Assembly: GCA_024256265.1 (NCBI GenBank)
Contig: JACGUK010000005.1
Span: 62,001 to 126,000 of the forward strand
Length of the DNA stretch: 64,000 nucleotides
Direction: 5' to 3'
DNA from: an archaeon
GTDB lineage: Archaea; Thermoproteota; Nitrososphaeria; Nitrososphaerales; JACAEJ01
A model generated the notes under the pieces. The model searched no databases and had not been told where the DNA came from. It saw only the letters and a list, made by a program, of their open reading frames with translations. Each line of letters opens with the position of its first letter. The stretch's first letter is position 1. This document shows positions 34,806-44,379 of the stretch, piece after piece. Made by a program: the position numbers and the translations under genes.

Positions 34806-35567
34806 CTAGGAGATTTGTGCAATGTAGTTTGGAGTTACATCTTTGAAGCCCTTGATCCTCTCCCCGTGGCTTGTGAGGTTATAGAGATCAATTCTAGCTC
34901 TTAAAGCTAACCATTCAAGTAACTTTTTACAGAATTTCAACTTAAGCAATTTTCTCTCTGGGGAGCTAACATACTGCTTAGAATATTTCCCTATAGTTTT
35001 GCCTAAATCCATGCCAGCCAATGAAATCATTTTAGCACCCATGGCTATAGAAAGGAAGACTGCTCTATCCCCATCCGTGAATCCTCCAAAGTTGTATACT
35101 CTTGGTCTCGGCTCAACCTGAGTTGTGCCTAAGATTTTTGTCAATTTTGGAACATAATCTAAAAGCTGTGGTATATTATCACCATGACCATGGACTACCA
35201 TGAACGAGCCTCTTTTATTGGCTGATAGAAGGTCTTCAAATCTTCCATCAAGGTCTGTTACTATTATGTGAGGAACTTTATTCGCTATTTTAAGAAGGGC
35301 TGATGTTGCACCATCTGCTGTTATTATGATGAATCTATCAAGCAATCCAGCTTTTTCTATTCCATTTATATCATCTTCCAAAGAAGGACCTGCACCAAAT
35401 ACCAATACTGGTTTATCATAAATAATGGCTCTAATATCATATGGCTCTATGTAGTTTTTTTTAATAAGATCGCTTAGAATATCTGTAGCCCTTTGATCCT
35501 CATGCTTATTAAATTTAAAGGCTGATGCAATTTTATTATACCAAGGATGCCAATCTTCTAATTCCAT
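34806..35567 (-). CDS. mptE: 6-hydroxymethylpterin diphosphokinase MptE (DUF115)
   Basis: A 253-residue protein with the archaeal MptE layout: FGAGPSLEDDI nucleotide-binding motif, TADGATSALLK, VTDLDGRFED and VVHGHGDN, then FTDGDRAVFLSIAMGAK. It transfers diphosphate from ATP to 6-hydroxymethyl-7,8-dihydropterin, a step in making methanopterin-type C1 carriers. Its presence agrees with the methanogenesis genes. It stands alone, divergent from the aldehyde oxidoreductase gene across an AT-rich 120 bases. Confidence 0.85.
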   Translation of the reverse strand: MELEDWHPWYNKIASAFKFNKHEDQRATDILSDLIKKNYIEPYDIRAIIYDKPVLVFGAGPSLEDDINGIEKAGLLDRFIIITADGATSALLKIANKVPHIIVTDLDGRFEDLLSANKRGSFMVVHGHGDNIPQLLDYVPKLTKILGTTQVEPRPRVYNFGGFTDGDRAVFLSIAMGAKMISLAGMDLGKTIGKYSKQYVSSPERKLLKLKFCKKLLEWLALRARIDLYNLTSHGERIKGFKDVTPNYIAQIS

Positions 35568-35691
35568 TTATAATTATAATAAAAGAATTATATTAAATTA
35601 AGCTTTGCTAATCTATGGTCTTCGATATGAAATTTTTATAATAATATCCAATGAGTTAAACCTTAAGTAATACAAAAACTAAATTGATTTG

Positions 35692-37524
35692 ATGCTTGGA
35701 GGGTACAAGGGTAAGATACTTAGAGTGAATTTGACAGACTCTAGAGTATCTATTGAACCATTAAAGGAAGATCATGTAAAGAAATTCATAGGTGGATCAG
35801 GGATTGCTGCAAAGATTTTATATGATGAATTAGATTCTAGTGTGGACCCTCTAAGCCCTAAGAACAAATTAGTATTCATGACAGGCCCATTGACTGGCAC
35901 TTTAGCTTCAGGCTGTGGAAGGTTTGTTATAGTATCTAAATCTCCATTGACAGGGATATGGGGAGAGGCAGGATCTGCTGGTTATTGGGGTCCAGAGCTC
36001 AAGTTTGCAGGCTATGATGGCATAATATTAGAAGGAAGGGCAGAGAATCCTACATATCTTTGGATAAATAATGAAAATATAGAACTAAGAGATGCTGAGC
36101 ACTTATGGGGAGAAGATACTATAGAAACTGAGAAAAAATTAAAATTGGAGTTAAAGGAGCCTAGATCAAGGATTGTAACGATTGGCCCATCTGGTGAAAG
36201 AGTGGCGAAGATAGCTTGTATAGTTACAGATGGAGGAATCGCAGGGAGATGTGGACTTGGAGCAGTCATGGGTTCAAAGAACTTGAAGGCTATAGCTGTA
36301 AGAGGGACTGAGAGAGTTGAAGTTGCTGATGAGGATAGTTTCAATGATTTGGTTAAAGAGATCTCTTCAATTATAGAAAACAATCCAAGGACAAAGAGCT
36401 TGAGAAGTTATGGTTCAGCTGGAAGCATGGAAGGCAATGAGGCTGTAGGCGATGTTCCTATTAAAAATTGGATGGTTGAATCTTGGTCTGATGGTGCAAA
36501 AAAGTTATCAGGACAATACATAGCTAAAACTATTCTAAAGAGACCTGTTACTTGCTTTGCATGTCCCATAGCCTGTAAGAGAGAGATAGAGATAAAGTCT
36601 GGCCCTTACGCTGGTGTTAAGGGTAAAGGTCCAGAATATGAAACCTGCGCCTCTTTTGGAACTATGTTATTGATAGATGATATAGAGGTTGTAGCTAAAG
36701 CCAATGATTTATGCACAAGGTATGGCATAGATACTATCTCATGTGGCAGTGTAATTGCTTTTACTTACGAATGTTATGAGAAAGGTTTGATCACGAGTAA
36801 AGATATTGGAGAGCTTAATCTATCATGGGGAGACCATGAGTCTTTCTTGAAGATGATAGAAATGATAGGAAAGAGAGAAGGCATAGGTTCCATTCTAGGA
36901 GAAGGTGTAAAATTTGCATCAGAAAAGATTGGCAAAGACGCTGAAAAATTTGCTATTCATGTGAAAGGATTAGAGATGCCTATGCATGATCCAAGAGCCT
37001 ATAAGAGCTTAGCATTAGGATACGCTACTTCCAATCGTGGTGCTTGCCATCTTGAAGCAACTTCCCATTGGGTTGAAAGAGGAACACTCTTTCCTGAGCT
37101 TGGTATAAAAGAAAAGCCAAATAGGTTTAAATCTGAAGGGAAAGCTAAGATGGTAATAGACATGCAGAACTTTATGGCAATGGTCGATTCTCTCATAATC
37201 TGTAAATTCGCTCTAACATGTGGCTATACGTTGAATCATCTGCTAAGATTAATAGAAGCCACAATTGGATATAAAATCACTATGGATGAATTCAAGAGAG
37301 CTGGAGAGAGAATCTTCAATATCAAAAGGCTGTTCAACAATAGGCTAGGAATATCTAGAAAAGATGATAGATTACCAGAAAGGATTAACAAGCCTTTGCC
37401 AGAAGGAGTTAAGCATCATAGCCCAGACCTTGATCCAATGCTAGATGAATACTATCAATTGAGAGGATGGGATGAAGAAGGAAAGCCTAAGCCTGAAAAA
37501 TTAAAAGAGCTTGAGCTATTATGA
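35692..37524 (+). CDS. Tungsten aldehyde:ferredoxin oxidoreductase
   Basis: A 610-residue AOR-family enzyme. The N-terminal domain has GGYKGKILRVNLT, FIGGSGIAAKIL and FMTGPLTGTLASGCGRF; the Fe-S cluster ligands are in CFACPIACKRE (CxxCxxxC), and LEATSHW and CKFALTCGY lie in the C-terminal pterin-binding part. It oxidises aldehydes to acids with ferredoxin as acceptor, using tungstopterin. The next gene overlaps its stop by 4 nt and encodes a MoaD-like sulfur carrier that likely supports pterin synthesis. TTG at 35689 directly before the ATG is the alternative start. Confidence 0.88.
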   Translation: MLGGYKGKILRVNLTDSRVSIEPLKEDHVKKFIGGSGIAAKILYDELDSSVDPLSPKNKLVFMTGPLTGTLASGCGRFVIVSKSPLTGIWGEAGSAGYWGPELKFAGYDGIILEGRAENPTYLWINNENIELRDAEHLWGEDTIETEKKLKLELKEPRSRIVTIGPSGERVAKIACIVTDGGIAGRCGLGAVMGSKNLKAIAVRGTERVEVADEDSFNDLVKEISSIIENNPRTKSLRSYGSAGSMEGNEAVGDVPIKNWMVESWSDGAKKLSGQYIAKTILKRPVTCFACPIACKREIEIKSGPYAGVKGKGPEYETCASFGTMLLIDDIEVVAKANDLCTRYGIDTISCGSVIAFTYECYEKGLITSKDIGELNLSWGDHESFLKMIEMIGKREGIGSILGEGVKFASEKIGKDAEKFAIHVKGLEMPMHDPRAYKSLALGYATSNRGACHLEATSHWVERGTLFPELGIKEKPNRFKSEGKAKMVIDMQNFMAMVDSLIICKFALTCGYTLNHLLRLIEATIGYKITMDEFKRAGERIFNIKRLFNNRLGISRKDDRLPERINKPLPEGVKHHSPDLDPMLDEYYQLRGWDEEGKPKPEKLKELELL

Positions 37525-37805
37525 TAAAAATACACGTAAGATTATTGGGAGATTTAAGAGAAGCGATAAGAAAGGAGAGATTAGAGATCGAATTACCAAA
37601 CAATACAAGTCTAAAAGAATTGATAGAGAATAAATTACTCAGATATGAAGGATTAAAGGGTCAGATAATTGATCCTGTTACAAAAAGGATAAGAACAGAT
37701 CTCATAATATTGATAAATGAACGCTCGATAGAGAGTTTTATTGAATCTGAGAGAGTAAAGGATGGAGATACTGTAACGATTGCTTCAGTAGTTGCTGGAG
37801 GCTAA
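37521..37805 (+). CDS. MoaD/ThiS-type sulfur carrier
   Basis: A 94-residue ubiquitin-like protein that ends in the required Gly-Gly (VASVVAGG). It overlaps the AOR gene as ATGA. MoaD proteins carry sulfur as a C-terminal thiocarboxylate for molybdo/tungstopterin synthesis, so this gene probably serves the adjacent enzyme. After it lie 170 AT-rich bases without a recognisable gene. Confidence 0.83.
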   Translation: MIKIHVRLLGDLREAIRKERLEIELPNNTSLKELIENKLLRYEGLKGQIIDPVTKRIRTDLIILINERSIESFIESERVKDGDTVTIASVVAGG

Positions 37806-37976
37806 AATGATAGATAATCATGGAAAGAAAAAATTTTCATATTGGAAATCATAGATTTAGATCACTTATAAAGCAAAATCTCTTGGATGGGCAGACAAAC
37901 AATTAATGTGTAAGCATCTTACTAATTAAATTAGCGTAGTATGAATTAAGCTAAAAAATAAATGGTTAGAGCTCTC

Positions 37977-38726
37977 TTACGTTGTGAGCTCTACTAGTTC
38001 GAACCTGAAGTAATCGCCATTCGTTTTTGTCGCTTCGAGGTATGTGAATAGATAGTAATTGCCTGTCTGACCCTGCCACACATCTATACTGCTCAAGTCT
38101 TCGAATTCTGGATTGGCTGGATTTGGAGTGAACCGCCATTTATAAACCGTCATAGGAGTTGCACCATAAGTCCTAGGCTCTGAACCCATGGATGTTAAAG
38201 TACCTACATCTGAAGGAACTTGTGTCCAAGCAATATTCCAAGCGAAGAAAGTAACGTAAGGCAAGAATACAATAGCCCCTATCGCCCAACTGTATGTTGA
38301 CAAGTATTCTTCTGGGATTTCTTCGTCATCGTATATCAACTTCTTTAGGGTCGTCCAATCAGACTTCGAGACCCAGCCAGTCATTGAATGAGTTTCTCCA
38401 TCTGATGTAATCACTAAACTGAACTTTCTACAGAGGACACCACTTATCATCTCATCAATACCTGTGTCATCAAAGGTAATGGTGCCAATGCTAGTTACAC
38501 CTCCTTCAAACGAGGTCCACTGATATTTTATATGTGACACATAATTCACTAAGTCTCCATAATTCTCTATTTCGGTTATCTGAAACCCACTAGGTCCAGG
38601 ACCTGGACCTGGTCCGGGCTTTGGTGCGATTACAACGATATAAACAACAGCACCAGCAGCAACTATTGCGACGATAAGAATGACTGCTATTATTACAGGA
38701 GCTATGGCTCTATTTCTATTCTTCAT
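37977..38726 (-). CDS. Archaeal type IV pilin-like surface protein
   Basis: A 249-residue protein with a class III signal peptide: short basic NRNRAIAP followed by a hydrophobic run (VIIAVILIVAIVAAGAVVY). A Pro-Gly repeat (residues 36-46) links to a beta-rich extracellular domain. The RAIAPVI pattern is that of archaeal pilins processed by a prepilin peptidase. The domain is unknown; it may be a minor pilin or an anchored surface sensor. It diverges from the Trm5-like gene. Confidence 0.72.
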   Translation of the reverse strand: MKNRNRAIAPVIIAVILIVAIVAAGAVVYIVVIAPKPGPGPGPGPSGFQITEIENYGDLVNYVSHIKYQWTSFEGGVTSIGTITFDDTGIDEMISGVLCRKFSLVITSDGETHSMTGWVSKSDWTTLKKLIYDDEEIPEEYLSTYSWAIGAIVFLPYVTFFAWNIAWTQVPSDVGTLTSMGSEPRTYGATPMTVYKWRFTPNPANPEFEDLSSIDVWQGQTGNYYLFTYLEATKTNGDYFRFELVELTT

Positions 38727-38817
38727 TTTACACCCAAAGGCTTTCTACTCTATCTTCATATTTAAAACTTTATAATCACTCTCTCTTGTTAACCTCTTTA
38801 GAATAGATAAATCAATC

Positions 38818-39678
38818 TTGGTGTTACGATTGCCAAAGATGCTAAAGAAGGCTTTAGAGAATATTTTAACAATCGATGAGATTAAGCAATTGTATGGGAG
38901 CTTTGATATGATAGGAGATATAGCTGTAATAAAGATACCTGATGCTCTTTTGAATAAGAAGTTCATAATAGCTAAGGCAATAATTGATAACATGAAATCG
39001 ATAAAGACAGTTTTAAGGCAAGTTACTCCTGTATCAGGAGATTATAGAACAAGAGAGTTAGAGCATATATTAGGAGAGGACAAGACTATAACACTATACA
39101 AAGAGCATGGATGTATGTTCAAAGTCAATCTTGCTAAAGTCTACTTCTCTCCTAGACTATCTACAGAGAGGATTAGAATAGCAAGAAAGGTGGAGCATGG
39201 AGAGATTGTAGTGAATATGTTCGCTGGTATAGGCTCTTTCTCAATATTAATAGCAAAGCATCAACCAAGCTCCATGATATACAGCATAGACATAAACCCA
39301 GATGCATATAGTCTCATGCTAGAAAATATAAAGCTGAACAAAGTCTCTAGTAGAGTAATGCCTTTACTAGGAGATGCAAGAGTGATAATCGAAGATTCTC
39401 TTAAAGGGGTTGCTGATAGAGTTTTGATGCCATTGCCAGAAAAAGCTATTGATTATATTGATGTTGCTCTAACGGCTCTAAAGCCAAAAGGTGTTATTCA
39501 TTACTACACACATGTTCATGCCTCTAAGGCTGAAAATCCTACAGAGAAAGCTGTGAGAGAAGTTGAGGAGAGATTGAAATTAAATTATACAATATTAGAA
39601 GCAAGAATAGTTAGAGAAGTAGGTCCAAGATGGCATCAATTAGTTTTAGACTTATTGATAAATAGAGAAAGGTTTTAG
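38818..39678 (+). CDS. tRNA (guanine-37 N1)-methyltransferase, Trm5-like
   Basis: A 286-residue class I SAM methyltransferase. The N-terminal part has FDMIGDIAVIKIPD and LRQVTPVSGDYRTRELEHILGE; SAM motif I is VNMFAGIGSFSI, motif II YSIDINPDA, and the catalytic-type motif is MPLPEKA in place of NPP. This is the archaeal Trm5b/Taw2-related layout that methylates G37 of tRNA (or builds wyosine). TTG 38818 and ATG 38839 are both possible starts. Confidence 0.82.
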   Translation: MVLRLPKMLKKALENILTIDEIKQLYGSFDMIGDIAVIKIPDALLNKKFIIAKAIIDNMKSIKTVLRQVTPVSGDYRTRELEHILGEDKTITLYKEHGCMFKVNLAKVYFSPRLSTERIRIARKVEHGEIVVNMFAGIGSFSILIAKHQPSSMIYSIDINPDAYSLMLENIKLNKVSSRVMPLLGDARVIIEDSLKGVADRVLMPLPEKAIDYIDVALTALKPKGVIHYYTHVHASKAENPTEKAVREVEERLKLNYTILEARIVREVGPRWHQLVLDLLINRERF

Positions 39679-39702
39679 TAAGCTTTAGCATTAGTTATAT
39701 AC

Positions 39703-40158
39703 ATGCAAAAAGTTATCGCTGCATATTCTACAGTTTATGGGAACACAAAGACTGTTGCTGAGGCAATATGTGAGGCAATCGAAGAAAGAAAAATCGAGGC
39801 TGAATGTAAGAATGTTAAAGATCTAAAGCCAGAGGAATTGGCTAATTTTGATGTAATTCTATTGGGTTCACCAACCCATCGAGAGAGTGTATCAGACGAT
39901 ATGAAGGACTTTTTAGGTAAATTGAAGAAAGTGAAATTAAAAGGCAAAAATGGTGCAGCTTTCGATACTAGATACGCTGATATTAAGAAAGGCGCCATAG
40001 AAGTTCTAGAGAAATCCATGAGAGAGTTAGGCATAAACATAATCCTTCCAGGTCAATCTGTTATAGTAAAGGGAGCTAAAGGACCCATTGCTGAAGGAGA
40101 ATTATCTAAATGCAAAGATTTTGGTAAATCAATCGTAGAGAAAATTGCCATTAAATAA
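39703..40158 (+). CDS. Flavodoxin-domain protein
   Basis: A 151-residue flavodoxin fold. The FMN phosphate loop is AAYSTVYGNTKTVAE, the isoalloxazine-binding loops are LLGSPTHRES and AAFDTRYAD. It probably carries electrons. It follows the Trm5 gene by 25 bases, and converges with the MttB-like gene, which might use a redox partner, though this is only a positional remark. Confidence 0.82.
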   Translation: MQKVIAAYSTVYGNTKTVAEAICEAIEERKIEAECKNVKDLKPEELANFDVILLGSPTHRESVSDDMKDFLGKLKKVKLKGKNGAAFDTRYADIKKGAIEVLEKSMRELGINIILPGQSVIVKGAKGPIAEGELSKCKDFGKSIVEKIAIK

Positions 40159-40171
40159 TGAATAATCAAGT

Positions 40172-41611
40172 CTACATCATATTTTTCATCAAATTGTCTA
40201 GCTTTCTTTCAACATTTGGGTCTAGTGGCTCTGGCTTATGCTCAGCTAACAACTTTTTTGCATACATGATAGCTCTTCGGCAGATATCATTTGGATAATA
40301 TTTTCGAAATGACCTTCTATTCCTGTCTAAAACCATTGTTGGAATGTATTGCTCTTTCTTGAACCAATCTAACGTATGCTTACTTGTTAAAAAGTTTCCA
40401 TCGTGAGCGATAGTTTTGATTAGATCGATGGCCAATGTCTCATTTGAGAATTCTATGCCTTTTTTAAGCCTTAAGGCTTGACCACAGATTTCATTATCTA
40501 TGATAAGCTTCTCAAAACTTTGACAACTCTCAAAATCGAGCATTCCAGGACCTGAAATTACATTAATGCCTGCCAAAGTGCCCATAATTATACCAATGCC
40601 AGACTCAAAACCAGATTGAGCATCTACAGCCTTAGAGTCGCTCAAGCCTAGATAAGCATGAACAGGCAAGCCTAGATACTTTCCAATCTCAGAGCAACAG
40701 CATTGAATCATTATACTCTCAATAGCACCTATAGGAGTAGTTCCATACCTCATATCAAAGATCGAAGGCGATCCTCCATAAATTATAGGCGCTCTAGGAT
40801 TGGTCAGTTGAGCTAGAACAATACCACTGAGAGCTTCTGCAGTATGCTGAACAAGAGTGCCAGCTAAAGTTACAGGACTTAAAGCTCCAGCCAATGGCAT
40901 CGGTACTATCTCAGCAGGGATCATAAATTTGGAGCAATCGATAAGGTTCTGAGAAGTAACTTCACTCCAAATTAAAGGCGAGGACGGACAAACATCAAAT
41001 ATGGCTATAGGCTTCTTAACAAGCTCCTCTTCGCCTATTACAACTGCTAAAATCTTCCTCATATCATGAACTCCATCTATGGTGAAGGATCCTGTAATAA
41101 CAGGCTTGGTAGAGTTCTTTAACACGATATAAAGCCTATAACGATCTACAATAGCCTCAGGAATATCAGAAACTATAAGAGCAGTGCTTTGAGCCTTTAT
41201 ATTGTCTAAAGCATCTGTGAGCCTAACAAATTCAATTAAATCTTTTGTAGTAGGCTTTCTGATTTCACCAATTTTCATATCGATGATATTGATGGCAACT
41301 GATCCAGGGTTAAAGATCAAATTGTTTTCCTCTAGCACTATTACAAGCCTTCCGTTTCTATCGTAAAGGGAAATCTTAGATGGAGCTTTCATAACGCTTT
41401 CATTGATTAGCTCTTCAGGAAGTTTGGCTACCATGTCCTTTTGATTAACCTCTCCTCCCCCATCACTTATAATTCGTAAAGCTTCTGAATTATGATATTT
41501 TGCGCCTTTTTTATGTAATAATTCTAAAGCTCCGGCGTATATGTTATTTATTTCATCATCACTCAAGAGTCGAAGACGTTTTGAAAGATTGGCAAATGAG
41601 AACTTTGGCAT
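40172..41611 (-). CDS. Non-pyrrolysine MttB-superfamily methyltransferase
   Basis: A 479-residue member of the trimethylamine methyltransferase family (COG5598): FSFANLSKRLRLLSDDEIN opening, then PGSVAINIID, DIPEAIVDRYRLYI, IIYGGSPSIFDMRYGTTPIG and AQSGFESGIGIIMGTLAG. The frame is closed only at its end and no in-frame TAG is seen where pyrrolysine would sit, so it belongs with the MtgB-type enzymes that demethylate quaternary amines such as glycine betaine. No corrinoid protein (MttC) or MtbA gene adjoins it. Substrate unknown. Confidence 0.82.
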   Translation of the reverse strand: MPKFSFANLSKRLRLLSDDEINNIYAGALELLHKKGAKYHNSEALRIISDGGGEVNQKDMVAKLPEELINESVMKAPSKISLYDRNGRLVIVLEENNLIFNPGSVAINIIDMKIGEIRKPTTKDLIEFVRLTDALDNIKAQSTALIVSDIPEAIVDRYRLYIVLKNSTKPVITGSFTIDGVHDMRKILAVVIGEEELVKKPIAIFDVCPSSPLIWSEVTSQNLIDCSKFMIPAEIVPMPLAGALSPVTLAGTLVQHTAEALSGIVLAQLTNPRAPIIYGGSPSIFDMRYGTTPIGAIESIMIQCCCSEIGKYLGLPVHAYLGLSDSKAVDAQSGFESGIGIIMGTLAGINVISGPGMLDFESCQSFEKLIIDNEICGQALRLKKGIEFSNETLAIDLIKTIAHDGNFLTSKHTLDWFKKEQYIPTMVLDRNRRSFRKYYPNDICRRAIMYAKKLLAEHKPEPLDPNVERKLDNLMKNMM

Positions 41612-41675
41612 GTTATCAATAGCTTTCTTTAGCGATATAAAGCTGTAATGGATTTGTATAATTATGATGACATAA

Positions 41676-41846
41676 CTAATAAGAAGCTTCAGAACTAGGC
41701 CTCAGAAGGCGCATGGAGCTCACGGTGCCACAGCGCTTACAGCGGTACAAGGCTCTTCCCCGAGGATTATACCCTGCCTGCTCAGGGTTGACGATTTCGT
41801 GCTCTGTCCTTCTCATGCACTGCTTACAGAACCTTACTTCTTCCAA
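41676..41846 (-). CDS. Small two-CxxC zinc-ribbon protein
   Basis: A 56-residue frame starting with TTG: EEVRFCKQCMRRTEHEI, then LYRCKRCGTVSS, that is C7/C10 and C36/C39, a zinc-ribbon. It ends at TAG 41676. Codons are unusually G+C rich (CGC, CGG, GGC), unlike the neighbours, which hints at acquisition. It occupies the gap between the MttB-like gene and a membrane protein. The remaining bases 41847-42048 show nothing convincing. Confidence 0.6.
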   Translation of the reverse strand: MEEVRFCKQCMRRTEHEIVNPEQAGYNPRGRALYRCKRCGTVSSMRLLRPSSEASY

Positions 41847-42048
41847 ATCTCTTCAACACTCTATCGACATATAATTATTAATAATTACTTAATCAGGTCT
41901 TTTGGCTTAGTACCATTAATATTCTTTATGAATCCTCCTTTATTTTTTGAGTTAGAGGCTCTGCTAAATACTATTACGCCTGTAAGCTGTCCCCTAAGCC
42001 GGCATCTAATCCATTATGGATGGATCAGACGATCTATGTGCAACTCTA

Positions 42049-42453
42049 TCATGCGAACTTCTTTCTTGAGGCTACGGCAAAGATAATGCTCAAAACAGCG
42101 AAAATGATGATCGGAACTCCATAAATGCAGAACATATTGATCAATGATTCACGCAGAAACTCTACAACGACGAAACCCCATAGGAGTGGTAAAATGCCAA
42201 CTATCAGCAATATGACCATGCCTACCAATGCTAAGGCAAGAGATCTCTTTTTTATCATGAGGACTCCAGAGGCCAGCCCAAACGCGAAACCGACAATCCC
42301 TAGCCACCACGTGACAATGAAAAGCCACCACGTGACAACGAAATCAACAAAACCATATAAATAGTAGATCCATGGTTGTATACTGTACCCCACTAGAAGA
42401 CAGATGCCACCTGCAATGGGCAATCCACTTTCTTTACCTATTGATTCTTCCAA
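42049..42453 (-). CDS. Membrane protein of unknown function
   Basis: A 134-residue protein with four hydrophobic helices and no charged catalytic features. It contains a small internal duplication (VVTWWLFIVTWWLG) arising from a tandem repeat of about 20 bases near 42300-42340. TTG is the start, with AAGGT seven bases upstream. Not recognised. Confidence 0.55.
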   Translation of the reverse strand: MEESIGKESGLPIAGGICLLVGYSIQPWIYYLYGFVDFVVTWWLFIVTWWLGIVGFAFGLASGVLMIKKRSLALALVGMVILLIVGILPLLWGFVVVEFLRESLINMFCIYGVPIIIFAVLSIIFAVASRKKFA

Positions 42454-42593
42454 AGCGGTTTACCTTCTTGACATATTTGACGTTCTTCATTTTAAAGTGA
42501 ATTATGATGGGTATTTAACCTAATTGTTGAGAATTGTTGAGCTTTAAGCATTAGAATTATAATGAAGAAAAGAATTCTGAATTGTCTCAATTC

Positions 42594-44246
42594 ATGACAG
42601 AATACCCTTATGGGCTAAAAATCAACCCATTTTCTCACGTACCAACTCCAAGTTTAACAGCTGCAAAAGTTTTAGGTGGTAGAAGGTGGAAGGAAGTAAA
42701 GGAAAGAATTCTGATCTGTGTTAACGAGCTAAAAGAATCAATGCTTAGGGGACAAAAGGATTTCATGATAGTGAACATAGTTGGACCTTTAGGTACAGGG
42801 AAGACTCATCTTGCCCTTCACATGAAGACTTTAAAAGATGAATTTGAATGCGCCTACATAGATTTGACAAGAATCGAGCCAAAGGATCTTCAGAGCATTT
42901 ACTTGGCAATAGTGAAAGAATTGGGTTATGGATTTTTCCATGAATTACATGATAGACTCATCCTAAATTTAGGAGAGAGGGCTGAAAAGGGGGATAAGAG
43001 TGCAAAGAAAGCGCTAAGAATTGGCATAATTGATAGGATAATTGGAAGAAGACCTATTAACATAGCTAAAGAGGTAATAGAAAAAAGAAGGAGCATAAAT
43101 ATTTATGCTCTAAAAGAAGCTTTTCCAGAATTGGTTGATGAAGCATTTGAATCAGTTCTTAACATTTTATCTGAAAATTCGAGCTGGTTCTTAGAGGTAA
43201 AAGATTTTAACGAGACTTTAAAAAAGCTAAAAGGTTTCACTAGAGTCTCATGCAGTTTAGGCAGAGTTTTGCTTATAGAGATAGATGAAATATCTGCCAA
43301 TAAGCCTTTGATGGATGGGTTGAAGGCTATAATAAACGAGAAGCCTCCAGGAGTTGTTTTGGTAACTATTTTGAGGTCAGAGGTAGAGATGGAGATAGGT
43401 AAAGTTGATCCTTCTCTTGCCGATCGCCTTCAAAAAGCACCTTTCACATACTTTTTATCACAGCCTGATGATCCTGAAGAAATCTGGGATATCATAAAAG
43501 AGTATCTGAAGTTTCATAATGCTATCATCAACGAAGAAGATGGTGAGTTAAAGAACATCATAAAGTATGCTTATAGTGAATTTAACATAAATGAGCTTCG
43601 AGAACTTCTTGCTTTGATGAGAGAAGTATTAGAGCTAGCAAAAGGGAGTGAGAGGATAAGCGAAGACCATCTAATAGGAGCTATAATTAGAATTCGACCT
43701 ACTGCAGAGCTAAGGGGTAGCATAATGCACATACCAATTCCTGATTATCTTAGAATAATAAAGACGAGCACAAAGACCTATGAGGAGATTTCTGATAATC
43801 TGACTAGAGCTATAAGAGACCTAGGGCGATATTTGTTCATGAGAGATACCATATTTTATGCCCATGGGGCATCAAGGAGGATAGATACACCAGGAGGTTC
43901 GAGGAGCTTTCGCTTAGCAGACGTATATCTAGAGGAGAAAGATGGCAAGAAGATAGTTGTGAATGTTAAGATAACGGAAAAGGACTGCTTGACAAAGCAA
44001 GAGATAGAAGATACTTTAGATATTGTAGAGCATGGAAGAATAGACCAAGCCATAATCTTGACGAATGCAGCTTATAGCAAAGACCTTGAACATCCAAAGT
44101 TGATCTTTGCAAAGATAGGGGATAAGCGTAGCATTGCAGATTATATTTACTTTAGCGAGAAGTTTCAGGCTAGTAGATTGAATGAAGAAGATGAAAAGAA
44201 TGTAATAAGGCTTGCGAAATGCTTAGGAGTTGGGTATTGGGCGTAA
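42594..44246 (+). CDS. AAA ATPase fused to a PD-(D/E)XK-like domain
   Basis: About 550 residues from ATG 42594 (TTG 42582 possible). N-terminal YPYGLKINPF and Walker A GPLGTGKT (K70), Walker B LIEIDE (D231, E232), then a sensor-like LVTILRSE and SQPDDPEE: an ORC/Cdc6- or TniB-like ATPase. From about residue 425 a helical part leads to RIDTPGGSRSFRLADVYLEE and VVNVKITEKD, resembling a restriction-endonuclease fold (D...x-V-K), although the usual acidic residue before VK is Asn, so catalysis is doubtful. It sits alone. Possible roles are DNA repair, replication or defence; no family name is certain. Confidence 0.6.
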   Translation: MTEYPYGLKINPFSHVPTPSLTAAKVLGGRRWKEVKERILICVNELKESMLRGQKDFMIVNIVGPLGTGKTHLALHMKTLKDEFECAYIDLTRIEPKDLQSIYLAIVKELGYGFFHELHDRLILNLGERAEKGDKSAKKALRIGIIDRIIGRRPINIAKEVIEKRRSINIYALKEAFPELVDEAFESVLNILSENSSWFLEVKDFNETLKKLKGFTRVSCSLGRVLLIEIDEISANKPLMDGLKAIINEKPPGVVLVTILRSEVEMEIGKVDPSLADRLQKAPFTYFLSQPDDPEEIWDIIKEYLKFHNAIINEEDGELKNIIKYAYSEFNINELRELLALMREVLELAKGSERISEDHLIGAIIRIRPTAELRGSIMHIPIPDYLRIIKTSTKTYEEISDNLTRAIRDLGRYLFMRDTIFYAHGASRRIDTPGGSRSFRLADVYLEEKDGKKIVVNVKITEKDCLTKQEIEDTLDIVEHGRIDQAIILTNAAYSKDLEHPKLIFAKIGDKRSIADYIYFSEKFQASRLNEEDEKNVIRLAKCLGVGYWA

Positions 44247-44379
44247 ATAAGTGATAGGAAATTGATTTGAAGGAGTAGAGGCTACCTATCGTTTACTTTA
44301 CATTTTTATCACTCTTTAACTGATTATAACTCGAAAATTACCTAAAGGTTTAAGGCAATCCAATTTTATAAAATTAACT

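Noticed and set aside
40172..41611. Pyrrolysine in the MttB-like protein
   Set aside because: No in-frame TAG appears within the gene.
41664..41700. ATGATGA as a C box of a second C/D sRNA
   Set aside because: No D box at proper spacing and the stretch overlaps the zinc-ribbon gene.
41890..42020. Minus-strand open stretch of about 42 codons ending in KPKDLIK
   Set aside because: No start codon and no recognisable family; probably chance.
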